64,000 nt of DNA, from the NCBI GenBank assembly GCA_028023455.1, contig JAQFVV010006626.1, forward strand, positions 434,001 to 498,000, given 5' to 3'. This document shows positions 25,067-37,109 of this stretch, in pieces (positions within the stretch are counted from its first letter, which is position 1; every line of letters begins with the position of its first letter). Both the position numbers and the translations under genes were made by a program. The notes under the pieces were generated by a model. That model searched no databases and was not told the origin of the DNA. It worked only from the letters and a program-made list of their open reading frames with translations. The DNA is from Epiperipatus broadwayi. Its lineage: Eukaryota; Onychophora; Udeonychophora; Euonychophora; Peripatidae.

Positions 25067-25755
25067 CAATTCAATTTGTAAAGCACATAAGCAGTGGAGT
25101 AAGCTACATTATTATTATACTATGTATCGGTAATATTATTAATCAAAATACACATATTTATCTTAAAATATATTAATTAGTTTAGATTTACTACCATGAG
25201 CATTGATTTTTTGTTTTGTTTTATGTACATAATGTTTTGATAAGTTAAAGAATCAAGTATGTTGGAATTAAATATTCCTATCTAGATAAAAGAAAGATGC
25301 CAATATTTAAAATATTAAAAGTTACTAAATCATAAAGTTATTCAGTTAAGGTCTGTTTAATTATATGAAGTTATGCTTGGGTTTAAAACTTTAAGGTTTT
25401 TAAACTTATATTTTTAATTTGATAGAAAACAAGAAATTAAAGACACTTGTCATATGCATAATTGCCTGGGTCTCATTATTAAAACTTAATTCCTTAATGA
25501 TAAAAACATAGTCAAGCCAAAAACAGTCTGGTGGTGGTGATTAGAATGAATTACCATCTAATAATCACTGATTATTTATGAGTGTTGTAAACAGTTGTTC
25601 TTTTTTTTTTATGTATTACTATAAAACGCTAAAAAATCAAATAATGTTGCATAAGTATTTATTATTAATTTAATTGTGAAATACAAGTACAATGTATTGT
25701 AAATATTTAATCTATATGTAATTTAATGGTATTTGAACCCATGACCACATACATG

Positions 25756-25803
25756 AAAAAAAGATCTTATATATATATATATATATATATATATAGATCT
25801 TTT

Positions 25804-25851
<48 letters not shown>
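25756..25851. repeat. Palindrome with (TA)n arrays
   Basis: ATGAAAAAAAGATC and its exact complement flank a TA run (25769-25795), and a second TA run (25808-25851) follows and leads straight into a truncated hammerhead element. The TA run is itself self-complementary, so the block is one long hairpin. Confidence 0.85.
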
Positions 25852-25853
<2 letters not shown>

Positions 25854-26492
25854 TGCTGAACCAGCACTCATCTGCTGGTTCAGATCCTTATATTCCACAC
25901 ATATACCTAATCAATGCTCAGTTTATATTAAGATAGCAAATCTACATACTTTAATGAACAAGCTTCAATACTCTTCACTCACCAACTCTTCAACCATCCA
26001 TGTTATTGAAAATCTGATCATAGAATGATCAAAGCCCTTGGTGATGTGAACATTATAGTCATACCCATGTTCTGCCTGAAATACATATATTGGAACTCAT
26101 TTATATTTTTCACTTGTATATGATCATGTGTATAGGTTATATTGGATAGATTGGATAACTATAGGGAGCTTGAAAATCTGGTTTCAAATCTCCTTTAATT
26201 ATATCTACACTAACTACATATAGCACATTGTACTTGTATTATAATATTATGTATTCAGCCTGTATTGAGTCCATCCTACTTCTATGTATTTAAATGGACA
26301 TATTAGGGTCCTACACATGAGGGGTCAGACTCAAGTTCAACAAGGGTATGACTATAATGTTGACATCATCAAGGTTGAGCATTTTATCATATTTTCAGTG
26401 ATATGGCTGGATAAAGAGTTGGAGGGTGAAGAAAATTGACGCCTATCCATTAAAGTATGTAGGTTTTCTATCGTAATATAAAGTGAGCGCTG

Positions 26493-26495
<3 letters not shown>
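25852..26495. mobile_element. Family-2 hammerhead element, inverted and circularly permuted (26 kb)
   Basis: Left arm 25852-26076 is minus-sense, from the stem-II region of a broken hammerhead back through the 5' body. Right arm 26077-26495 is plus-sense but begins inside the hammerhead (GAAATACATATATTGG, 26078-26093), runs through the 3' tail (GGTTTCAAATCTCC, decayed box B, near 26181) and on into another unit's 5' body, stopping just before where the next hammerhead would begin. The right arm is therefore about one full unit (~420 bp) permuted to start and end near the ribozyme, as expected of a copy derived from a multimeric or circular RNA. Confidence 0.78.
25853..25885 (-). ncRNA. Broken hammerhead motif fused to (TA)n
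   Basis: Minus strand: core block 1 reads CAGATGA (one change), followed by G, a perfect stem II TGCTGGTTCAGCA and then ATGATATATA. The GAAA block and helix III have been replaced by the TA array. Confidence 0.55.

Positions 26496-26535
<40 letters not shown>
26496..26535. repeat. (TA)n microsatellite
   Basis: TA run of about 40 bp at the right end of the permuted hammerhead unit. Confidence 0.96.
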
Positions 26536-26538
<3 letters not shown>

Positions 26539-26539
26539 G

Positions 26540-29500
26540 CCCTTAACTATAGGTCATAATAGGGTAGAATGGTCAATTGCTAAAAAATTTTAAATTTTAA
26601 AATATGTTTGTGTAATATATTGATAATTGTATGATCGATTAGATCTTATAGTACAATTTAAGGCTGAAAATACCTGGTATGTAAAAGTGTAATGGATTAT
26701 TTTAAAGAAACAGTTAAATAAAGCTTAATGATATCCTTGCTTATGGTTGTAAAAGCTGGCCATATAAAATAACACAGCTATAAATAGTTAAAAATATATT
26801 AATAATTTGAGTATGATATTTTAAAACTAATAACTTAAATAAATGCTATAAGTAGTGTTATAATTATATTTAATAGTCAAAATTAATAGAGTATATTTTA
26901 AAATAAACTTTGGGATGGTGAGAATTATATTTAGTTCTACATTTTTAAATTATTTTCCAAATTTTTATAAAATATATCAGTTTTGGTAATTTAGACCGAG
27001 ACATAAATTAAAAAATCATCTGATAAAGTTAGTAATCATGTGACTGTATATTATATACCTTCACACACACGCTTGTTAGAATATAATAATAAAGTTTGTG
27101 AATTATAAAACTAAATATAATTGCTATCGATCGTTAAAGTAAAAGTTGAAATATTAAATGATATTTTAATAATTGTTTTAAAATTTAAATGATTTTGATA
27201 AAATTATAATTGAGTTAAAATACTATTCTAAGTAATATTTTAAATCATTACGTCATAAATTCTTTATTTTAAAAAGGTTTAATCTATTATAAAACTAAAA
27301 TGTGTAAATTTGTTCGCACTAAAAAAGTCATTAACCAATCAACGGAGGTAATTTAGCAGACAAAATATAAGAATTAGATGGAGCGGGAGAAAGTAATGTG
27401 TAAGTGAAGGAGGGAGTAACATATTTTTTTAGCTGTATAAAATCGTAAGCTAGAAAAGTAATATAATTTTAAAATTTTATAATTATTTTAAAAGTTTTTT
27501 AAAATATAATATTTTGAACTACCTTTACATGGAGGGCTAGTTTTTAAAAGTTTTCTTACCAGAATATTTTATTCAAGTTTAGCCAAAACCTTACAGTAAA
27601 AATGGAAATACTACAGAAAACAGTATATAGAAGTTATGAGAAAGGAAAAATATTTGTAAAGTGCCTCGATACAGCTTTATTTATGCTCAACTAGAAACTT
27701 ATTATTGTAACTCAGAGGAATATAATTTGGACGCTATATGGAAAACTTAAAAGAGAAGTTATTTGCCGTCAGGAAAAATTATGATGCACAAATTTATAAA
27801 GCTACTCTGAAGTTATTTTATTTTTCTCTATGGAAAAATTAAGATACATATATCATAAAGAAAAAATTATGTAAAAGTTATAACAGAAAAAGAATGTTTG
27901 TCCTTTTTAAAGGAAACATTAGAAAGTATATAGTTACCAGACCTTTAAAAGAAAGGAAAAATTACCGAATAATGATAGGAAAGAGTCATTATTTTTTAAA
28001 AAAAGGAAAAAAAAAAACTTTATCTAAGAAGAATTAAAATATTATAAAGTGTTCATTATAAAAACGCTTAATAAAGATAGAGATTAGGAAAATGGACATT
28101 TAAATTACTTAATGAAAATGGATCCATGGAGACAAAACATTTTACTGAATACTTAAATAAAAGTACCTAGAAGATGCATCGTAAAAGTCGCGTGGAAAAA
28201 TATTAGCAGAAAAATATTAGAAGAGAATATGTAGACGTTTTCTTTACGGGATTAACTAATGTCATAATTAATAATTGTATTAAATATTATAGAAAAAAAC
28301 CAAGGATTGTCATCTATGAATATTTATTAAACAGATCAATAATTGTTTTGCCTTAAAATTGAACAAGCAGGGAGAAGAACATTAAGTGACAGAAGAAGAA
28401 ATAATAAACATTTTTTTTAGCTTTAATATGAACGGTTTTCAAGAAAGTTTGATAAAGAAGTACAGTAAATATAGTTTAAATATTTTTTTACTAATTTATT
28501 TTAGAATATAAAATGTTATGTGAGATTAGGGAAAACATATAAACATAAATTTTGTAATATTAAAATTAAATATAATAGCTTGATAAAATTATAGAAATAG
28601 TGTTTAAAATAAAGTGTATGGATGTGAATCTTATATCTACAAGGATCAAATGGATGGTGAAGCCTACGGAACGCGATCGAGGAGATAAAGGTTGTTTGGT
28701 AATTTTAATAGTTGTTTATAATGCATAATGTATTTTTTTTTAGATCATCTATTGACCTAAGAATGAAGTGTGAAAGTTTAAATTATATGTACACATTTTA
28801 TACAACATTTTTAACATGTTATGAGATAGGAGTAATTCGGAATATGCATGCAATAATTTATTTAAAGTATATTAATAATATAATTTAACAGAACAATTGT
28901 GTGATTCTTTTGAACTTTCATGTGATAAAGTATTCAGATATTCAAATAGTTTGTATATGATTAAATATATGGAAGAAAGTAGTAAAAAGATTTTCTTATA
29001 GAACAGTGGAATAGTTTTAAAATAAATGAATTTTATTATTGTTAGTAATGCAGATATGTATTTGTTGATGTACAGTATAAAAAAATCTTGAGAAATAAGA
29101 TCGGATAGTGACTTGGAAGTACTAGTGGAGAGGAAACCAAGATGATGTTTTTTTTTAAGAAATAGGAAAAATAAAGGATTTGGATCATATTTAGTTTTGT
29201 GTGATTTCAGTATAGTTAACTAAGCTCTATGACTGAACACATATAGTTTGGACAGTGTTTTTGCATATCTTTAAACTTTGGATGTTATAATAAAGCTGAA
29301 GAAATAGCTTTAGCATCGTTCCTATAATAGAGGTTAGTAGACAGGTAAAGGTCACTCCTCTATAGTGTCTTTTAACTCACTGTGCCATGATTGTCAAGAT
29401 ATATGATGAGTAATATTCTAGTTGTATTTTGATCCTATACATCTATTTTCGCTATCCTTATTTCATGAATCTGGATCGGTCAGAAAGATATTTTCAAAGA

Positions 29501-31170
29501 AATAATGAATAAAATAGAACTGAAGATATGTTATCGTTTATGTAAGAATAGTTTATTTGCTGGAATGTATAGAATTGTGTAATTTTAAAATTGAAAGTCC
29601 AAAATATCATAAAGAGAGAAAGAATCATATAATATATTGTAAAATTAATTCGGAAATGAATATAAGATTTTTTGAACGAGAAATCTAAACAAAGTTGTTT
29701 TTTTTAAAAAAAAAGTGGTAATAAAATTTGAATTTTTTTAATAATATTTAGAAAATAAGTATTGCATATTTATTAAGAAAATAGTCCAATAATGTACAAT
29801 AAACATATACTTGTGCATGGTATATTAATAGTTATAATTATATCATCCGAAGTAAAGCTTGAATGAGAATATTAGGATTAATAAACATCGGATAATGAAC
29901 AATAAAAACCTAATACCGAATGTAGAATTATGTTTGACTTTGTAAGATTCAATACAACCAATATAAAACTAAAATTTGTTATTTTGTAGAATTTTACTAC
30001 GAATGTAAATTTTGTAAAAAATATAATTTTAATAATATTAGGGATGAAAAGTGTTTCTGATAATCATCTAAGAAATGCATTTTGTAATAAGCTAACCATA
30101 ATAATAAATCAAGTAATAATACTGTATTTTCTTAAGTGTCTTAAAAAAATAAGATTTAACTAGAAAAAGTAAATATTATTTTGATTTCATTTTATAAACT
30201 AATAAATTAAGTTGAGATATGAAAGTAAGGGATATCCAATGTATATAGTGTAAAATATTGTTAATTTATTTATGTTGTTAATAAACTTTGTTTTAAATTT
30301 GTTTTAAAGTTTTGTGTCCGAGTTGTTATTTCTCCACATGGATGCATGAAATCACGATACATTTATAATTGAAACAGACATATAGATTTTGCACGAAAGG
30401 TAAACATAAAAGTGTTATAATAATTTTGAGAATTTATTGGTATGTTAAAATTAAAAGATCATAATTTTATATTATTTATTGGTCATAAGTCGGTTGCCAC
30501 AATATTACATTAAATTATATGCTAATGTTGCCACACATATTCTGTTGTCAGATTATTAAAATACTACCACATATGTATTTATTTAGTTCATTTTAGGAAG
30601 AAATAAGATTATATTATATTTATTATTGTTATTATTATTTTATTATTGTTAGTTGCTGTGTAGTAGATTATGACATAAAATTCCCTTTTCATATTTTACT
30701 ACCGTAATTTTAAATCAGTTAAAATACAATTTATGAACCTGAGATTTTATTTTATTTTACTTCATTTTATTTAATTAAGCTAGATTCTTGTTGTAAAGAA
30801 GATTAAGATATGATTATTATTTTAATCGTAGGGAATAGAGCTTAAAAAGTCGTAAGAATACTATAAGTTAGTTATTTGGTATAGTAAAAAAAAAAGGGGA
30901 TAGTGTTCTTATGCCATTGAGGTAGTATCGTGTGGATAATGGCTCAATGTAGTCTATCTCGTTCCCCGTATTGTCACTCCAGGTCTCATGAAAATAGTAA
31001 ATATTTGTTAATTCATTTTAAAATTGAACCGTATTTGTATTTTAAAATTAGAGCTAGTAATCATTTTAATTAATGCTGAATATTTCATTTATTTATTTGT
31101 TAACTGAGCTAGAACCTGTAATATTCGTAGTAAACAATATATTTTGGGGTGAGAACGCGCGGGGGGAGGT
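26540..31170. other. AT-rich stretch, no gene recognised
   Basis: About 4.6 kb with stops in all frames. From roughly 27300 the + strand becomes purine-rich, and an AATAAA at about 30280 is followed by TTTGTTTTAAA-type sequence. This could be an old LTR or transcript end, but I could not find paired LTRs or coding motifs. Confidence 0.35.
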
Positions 31171-31174
31171 TAGA

Positions 31175-31176
<2 letters not shown>

Positions 31177-31217
<41 letters not shown>
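31177..31217. repeat. (TA)n(GT)n compound microsatellite
   Basis: A TA run followed by a GT run, immediately 5' of a hammerhead element. Confidence 0.95.
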
Positions 31218-31340
31218 GAGGGACGATGTCATCTGCACCAACTGATGAGTGCTGTTTCAGCACGAAATACATATATTGGAGATCATTTATCTTTTTCACA
31301 TGTATGTGGTCATGTATATTAGTTATATCTTTTTTGTTAA
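31218..31340 (+). mobile_element. Family-2 hammerhead element fragment (31 kb)
   Basis: Short plus-sense fragment with the hammerhead and about 55 bp of downstream tail. The tail matches the right arm at 26.08-26.15 kb (ATTTATCTTTTTCACATGTA here). The 5' body is absent and replaced by the GT/TA microsatellite. Confidence 0.75.
31231..31283 (+). ncRNA. Hammerhead ribozyme, intact core (31 kb)
   Basis: Hand fold: distal stem I ATCT (31231-31234) with AGAT (31280-31283); proximal CCAA (31238-31241) with TTGG (31276-31279); CTGATGA (31242-31248); perfect stem II GTGCTG/CAGCAC with loop TTT (31249-31263); GAAA (31264-31267); helix III ATA/TAT with a two-base loop; cleavage predicted after A31275. 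All invariant core bases are present. The site (TA) is permitted, though less favoured than GTC. Confidence 0.78.
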
Positions 31341-31344
31341 GCTT

Positions 31345-32586
31345 ACATCATTCATATACTTTTAAAACATCAGATTTTAATGACATGAATTTATATGCAT
31401 TTGTTATTCTTGACTAACACTTTTTATTTTTAATATTGAAAGTTAAAGTAAATTGTAATTGCATAAAATAGCATTTCTTCATAAATATTTGTGTATATAT
31501 GTTTTGAAAATCTTTTTTTTATATATTTTTTATATCAGTTTATTTTAATATCAGCAATGGTTTAGTGGCAAGTATATTTTAAAATCTTTTAATATTTTTT
31601 GAATTAATATTGCTAACTTTATTATTTTTTTTACAGACTAGAAATTCGCTATATTTTTTTAGTTCTCCTATAGAAGCATGATCCAATTTTATCTATTTAA
31701 AGAATTCCGCTTGCGGTTTATATTGAACAGTAGAATACAAGAACAACTTTCAACTTCTTTAGCCAGTTTTTTTTCTATTCTAGTTTTGACTGGTGATTGA
31801 TTTTTGTATGCAGACCAAAAATACTTAGGCTGGTTAGCTTAGTGGGGAAAAAAAATTCAATAAATGTACTTAAATAATAAAAAGACGAATTCAAACAATG
31901 AACGCAGGAATCTTTTAAGAAGATATGAAGTTTGTTGTAATTTAATTGAAATTAAAAAATAGATTTCAATAAACAAAAAAATTAAATTAATTTTTTTACA
32001 AAAAAAAAAATTAAACAAAATAAAACAGTTGACATCATATGCTACGTAAAATCCTCTTTGCGCTTAGCATTAAATGTGTTCTTATTTTTGTCTAAATTGT
32101 TATAGTTTCTGATGTTTTTTTGCAATACTACTTATGTAACATCAACATAATTACTTATTTATCTTAATGTACTCATAAATAAAAAATATAAGCATGACAA
32201 TATTTATCAGGCCTGCCAAGTTTACTAGTGATGAAAGTTTAGAATATTTTTCTATCCCTACTTTATCTTTGGGCTAAGAGTAAGTAAATATTTATTTGGT
32301 GATGAATATTAGATAGTTAGCTCTATTACCCATGAATATGATTGTGCGAAAAAGATTTCAAGTAAGGAGAAAAAAATGTGTTGTGCTCAAACTAGGTTAA
32401 TGATCCACCATTGGCCAACAATAAAATATATGATGTTATTTTAAAGACTGGTAATATTTTAAATTTTTTTATTAAAGATTGGCTAGCAAGAGCAAACTTT
32501 CACTGACAATGAAGATAAAATATATTTTTATCTTTTCATCCACTGTGTTTTTTATACTATTATTATTAATAGTAAACTAATAAACA
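31345..32586. other. AT-rich stretch, nothing recognised
   Basis: No gene or matched repeat visible. Confidence 0.5.
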
Positions 32587-32589
32587 GCA

Positions 32590-33003
<414 letters not shown>

Positions 33004-33034
33004 AATAATATTATTGCTTTTTTATATAGTTAGT

Positions 33035-33906
33035 TAGTTATTTTATCATTAACTACAAACATAAACATGTATCTATCCTATTATTGTGTTCACATATTCT
33101 TTAAAGAAGTTATATTTTCTTACATGTGCCATGAAATTGCTCAGGAAAAAAAGATATATATATATTTGACAGTATAACTTCTACATTTAATAGGATGTAA
33201 ACCAAATATTGAATTTACCTTGATATTTTAACTTCCTATTAAAATGAATGATATAAGCACTCTAATAATTAAATTTTAGATAAATTTGTCAGTTATTTAC
33301 ATAGTTGTGTCGTTATTAAATAATATGTATGTGCTTTTCACTTTCTCATTTAATAATTAATGTTATATTAGTTTTGAAAAATATCAATAAAATAATTATT
33401 TATTAATAACAAAGACAGTAAAACGAAAATCCTTGCATAAACTTTAAAGAGACGTTGTATTATTAATTAATTTACTTTTAAAACTTTCATTTTCAGTTAT
33501 ATTAAGATGGCATGTTTTTTAATAAGTTGGCTGTCAAAAAATATTCAAGTAATTTAAAATCCTACTTATAACTTGCAATCATTAGTTAAACTCATTATTA
33601 AAAATGTTATTTTTTTGATCTTAAGGAAAAAAGTGATAACTTTTCTTATCATTTTGAATCTGGAAAAAAAAATTTTTTTCATGAAAATAATGGCTGCAAT
33701 ATCTATAACCTTGATAATATTAATCTTTTATTGTTTTCATAATTATGACTATTCTATTTTTTTTTCTTTCACTCACACCACACTTATTATTTTACATATG
33801 AAAATAATCAATTTGAGGATATTTATTTCACAGATAGTGGGAATGAATTTCTTAGCCATGTTGGGTGATTTAATATTATTATTTAACATATATTACAATT
33901 TATTCT
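33035..33906. other. AT-rich stretch, nothing recognised
   Basis: A 111-codon frame at 33573-33908 + is hydrophobic only because of T-rich codons, with no recognisable domain. Confidence 0.45.
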
Positions 33907-33923
33907 AAAGATACGAACGACAC

Positions 33924-34022
33924 AAGTCAAGCATTGGTGGTCGAGAGGTGACAGCTGCGTTACAAGCAGTTCTCCCGGGTTAGCAGAATCGCTTCCCGGC
34001 TGATGCTATAACACATGAGAAG
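33924..34022 (+). mobile_element. tRNA-derived SINE, copy 6
   Basis: GCATTGGTGGTCGAGAGGTG head, GGCTGATGCTATAACACATG end, short A-rich tail. The middle is shortened and the box B (GGGTTAGCAGAATCGC) is rearranged. Duplication AAAGATACGAACGACAC (33907-33923) and AAAGATAGAACGACAC (34023-34038), one base apart, gives the target. Confidence 0.82.
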
Positions 34023-34039
34023 AAAGATAGAACGACACT

Positions 34040-34866
34040 ATCCTTCCCAGACAAATACCTCAATGATTATTCTTAATTTTGTATTAAGCTAGCAATCACG
34101 GCATTATGTAACGATATATAAACATGTCGTTACAATGTATATATAAATTAAAAGTTGATATATCTATTGTTAATAAATACAATCATATAGAATAACTGAT
34201 TCAACTCCTTCAAACTTTTGCATATGCAATTTCTTAAATATTTTTATAATTTTTCTCTATTTCCTCACATATAATTATAAGAACAAAGACTTGTGAGAGG
34301 CTTTTATTTTTTTCAAAAATCATTATTACTGTGTATAATTGATAAAATAATATATATATATGTAAAACTTCTAAAACTAAAATTAATATGAAAAAGAGAT
34401 AAAAAAAATTAATAGTAATTTGTTCATAAATACAGCTTACATCACATTAAAAGCAGGTTGAACTCTAAAGGTATAAACGCGACATCTCTAAACAAAATTT
34501 ACATTAACAAAACAATTTATTAATTATTTATAAAAATAAATCATCTTTTCGAATGAATATTAAAAGACATTATTAATAAATATTTTATTTATTTTAACAT
34601 TTAGTGTTTGAAATAGTTATGATTGAAAATAGCAAAAATACGTTTTTCTAACATCTGTAATAAGTGCTCTAAATGTTATTACATCAATTTATGTTGAAAA
34701 TAACAATGTGAATATAAATGATTAATAAACTTCAAATTTTATTAGTATTGGCTTTGTCAGAGAAAAGTACTGGCTCACACATATCCTTGTAGATGACATA
34801 TTTATTTATGTTATTCAGGTAAGGATTCTGAAAGTCTAATACTCTGAAACACTAAACTCAAGGCAA
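34040..34866. other. AT-rich stretch, nothing recognised
   Basis: No supportable feature. Confidence 0.5.
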
Positions 34867-35285
34867 TTTTCTTTTTTTTCTCAGTGATGAAATGTTTATT
34901 CATCTAAAAAAACAGATACAGTAAAATAGATGAAATTACAGGGGCAACATGGTAAGAGGGAAAGGATATTTGTAAAAAGGGAATGGGAAGTGGAGATGGA
35001 AAATGGTGTGTAGTTCAGGCCGGTCAAAAATGCATGTCTTTGTGATTGAGTCCTATGACAGAGGCTGAGATGATGGGAGTTGGAGGATTGCCCAAGTGAG
35101 GAGTGGAGGTGGGGCTAGTTTGGTATCTTGGGTTTTGAGAGTGTGAATTAGGTCCAAGAGCCTTTGATTGACTGGATGTACTCTCTGGTTAAGGACAATG
35201 GCACATCAGAGCAACCAGAGAGCATATATGAGAAAAACTGATAGTCTAATAGATGTGAAGACCCCTGTTTCTATGGATTCTTGGA
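34867..35285 (-). pseudogene. Probable processed retrocopy, gene unknown
   Basis: Compositionally distinct block, far richer in G (pyrimidine-rich on minus) than its surroundings. Read on minus it ends in AATAAA (complement of 34895-34900) followed about 15 bases later by an A-rich tract (complement of 34867-34881), the signature of a reverse-transcribed poly(A)+ RNA. Minus frames contain several stops and no known domain, so it may derive from a 3' untranslated region. I found no clean target duplication. It could instead be part of an unrecognised transposon. Confidence 0.45.
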
Positions 35286-35289
35286 GGTT

Positions 35290-36123
35290 TTTTATTATAG
35301 ATATAATGCAAATGCTCAAATGAAATTAATTAATACAAGTATTAAATATTAATAAAAGAGTAATTTGTAGAAAGAAATGAGATTTTTGTTTTGATATTAG
35401 CCATACTTTTTCCAAATGAAATTATTAAAGTTATATGGTTGGAAATTAATTTCTAGACTTAAATAGTCAAGCAAGCAATTTGATTTCAGCTCACAACAGC
35501 TTGTAGAATATAATGTTCTTCACCAATGAAAATCAATATTCAGAAACTAATCTCCATCAGACTGATATTATTCATTTTTCTATAAATATCTTTAAAATAA
35601 ATTAATTAGGGATGTAAACAGTTTATAAAAAGTGTAACAAAACACATTGCAATCTATTATTCAAATAGTAATAATTAAATAACAATTACTAACAATTTAA
35701 CCAATTTTATTTTTATAGATATAGAAAGTAATTAGTTGTGAGAATTTTAAATCACTTAAGTACTCTTGTGTGAACTAGAATGCCATTGTGTTTATTTAAT
35801 GGTTTTAGTGCTTCATATCAATTTCTCTATAAGTCATAATTGATTAATGAATACAACGTTTCAAATCAAAATTTTTAAAACAACTTAAATCCTCTTGTCA
35901 TTTTAAATAACTTATATTGCAAATATAACATATACATTTATTATGAATAAAACAACCATGCAATCTTCTTTCTCCAACTCCAACACAACATTATTTTATT
36001 CTTTGATTTCTCACTGTCAAATATTGACTCATCAAACATTCACTGGTTGACAGCAAAATAGCAGAAGAAATAAAGTTTTTGTTTAATTAATATTATTGTA
36101 GCTTGTTAATAAAAGATAGTTTG
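35290..36123. other. AT-rich stretch, nothing recognised
   Basis: No supportable feature. Confidence 0.5.
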
Positions 36124-36210
36124 GAAGTTAAATTATAGATATAATAAACATCTCCATACTTCTCTATTCTTTTTAAATACATATAAATAAAGATATAATA
36201 AAAGACAAAT

Positions 36211-36265
36211 GACACCCAAGATGCATTTCGTGCTGAATCAGCACTCATCAGTTAGCCCAGGTTAC
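36211..36265 (-). ncRNA. Hammerhead ribozyme, intact core (36.2 kb, minus)
   Basis: Minus strand: CTAA (proximal stem I, one G-U), CTGATGA (complement of 36245-36251), perfect 6-bp stem II GTGCTG/CAGCAC with loop ATT, GAAA (complement of 36226-36229), minimal helix III, cleavage after C (complement of 36220), then TTGGGTGTC. The distal pairing is partly lost. Cleavage triplet ATC is a good one. Confidence 0.8.
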
Positions 36266-36726
36266 TATTTCTCATATATATCTTTATTATATGCAAAGTA
36301 TTTATCTTGAGTAAATTGTTACATTTTCATTTACCATAGTCAAACTCCCTCCATTCACAACTTTGACGCCATCCATTTCAGATAAATACACTAATGATTA
36401 TTACTAATCATTTTCGAAACTAGAGATTATTTCTAGCACAGATATAAACTTTAAACTTCAGTTAAAGATTAATATATCTGATTTTTTTAAAATTTATACA
36501 CACGGAGTTATTCACCTATTTCTGTCCCGTATGTAATATCTTTATAGATATAATAAACATCTCCATCTCTAGTTTTGAAAATGATTAGTAATAATCATTA
36601 GTGTATTAATCTGAAATGGATGCGTCAAAGTTGTGAGTGGAGGAAGTTTGACAATGGTAAATGAAAATCTAACAATTTACTCTAGATAAATACTTTGCAT
36701 ATAATAAAGATGTATATGAGAGATTG

Positions 36727-36781
36727 TGACGTGGGCCAACTGATGAGTGCTGGTTCAACACGAAATGCATCTTGGGGGTCA
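36727..36781 (+). ncRNA. Hammerhead ribozyme, intact core (36.7 kb, plus)
   Basis: Distal stem I TGAC (36727-36730) with GTCA (36778-36781); proximal CCAA (36736-36739) with TTGG (36772-36775); CTGATGA (36740-36746); stem II GTGCTG/CAACAC with one C-A mismatch and loop GTT; GAAA (36762-36765); helix III A-T plus a four-base TGCA turn; cleavage predicted after C36771 (ATC). Confidence 0.8.
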
Positions 36782-37109
36782 TTTATCTTTTATTATATCT
36801 TTATATATATATATATGTGTGTGTATTTAAAAAGAATGGGGAAGTCTGGAGGTGTTTATTATATCTATAAAGATATTACATATGGGACAGAGAAAGGTGA
36901 ATAACTCCGTGTGTGTAAATTTTTAAAAAATCAGATATATTAATCTTTAACTGAGGTTTAAAGTTTATATCTGTGCTAGAGATAATCTCTAGTTTCGAAA
37001 ATGATTAGTAATAATCGTTAGTGTATTTATCTAAAATGGATGGCGTCAAAGTTGTGAGTGGAGAGAGTTTGACAATGGTAAATGAAAATGTAACAAGAAG
37101 TTAGATTAT

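Larger units (their letters stand above)
36137..37096. mobile_element. Family-2 hammerhead element, head-to-head with tandem unit (36 kb)
   Basis: 960 bp. A minus-sense full unit (36137-36562) meets, 5' to 5', a plus-sense partial unit (36563-36840), which continues directly into a second plus unit (36841-37096) cut before its hammerhead. The same marker CTCTAG occurs at 36567 and 36987, so the plus tandem period is 420 bp. Duplication GAAGTTAAATTAT (36124-36136) / GAAGTTAGATTAT (37097-37109), 12 of 13 matching, bounds the locus. Two intact-core hammerheads lie on opposite strands. The 5' body is homologous to that of the 24/62-kb copies (GAAATGGATGGCG...AGTTGTGAGTGG), but the tail lacks tRNA-like boxes. 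Confidence 0.87.

Noticed and set aside
27340-30340. Possible LTR retrotransposon or transcript unit ending at the AATAAA near 30.28 kb
   Set aside because: I could not find two matching LTRs, a primer-binding site or gag/pol motifs; the purine-rich composition alone is not enough.
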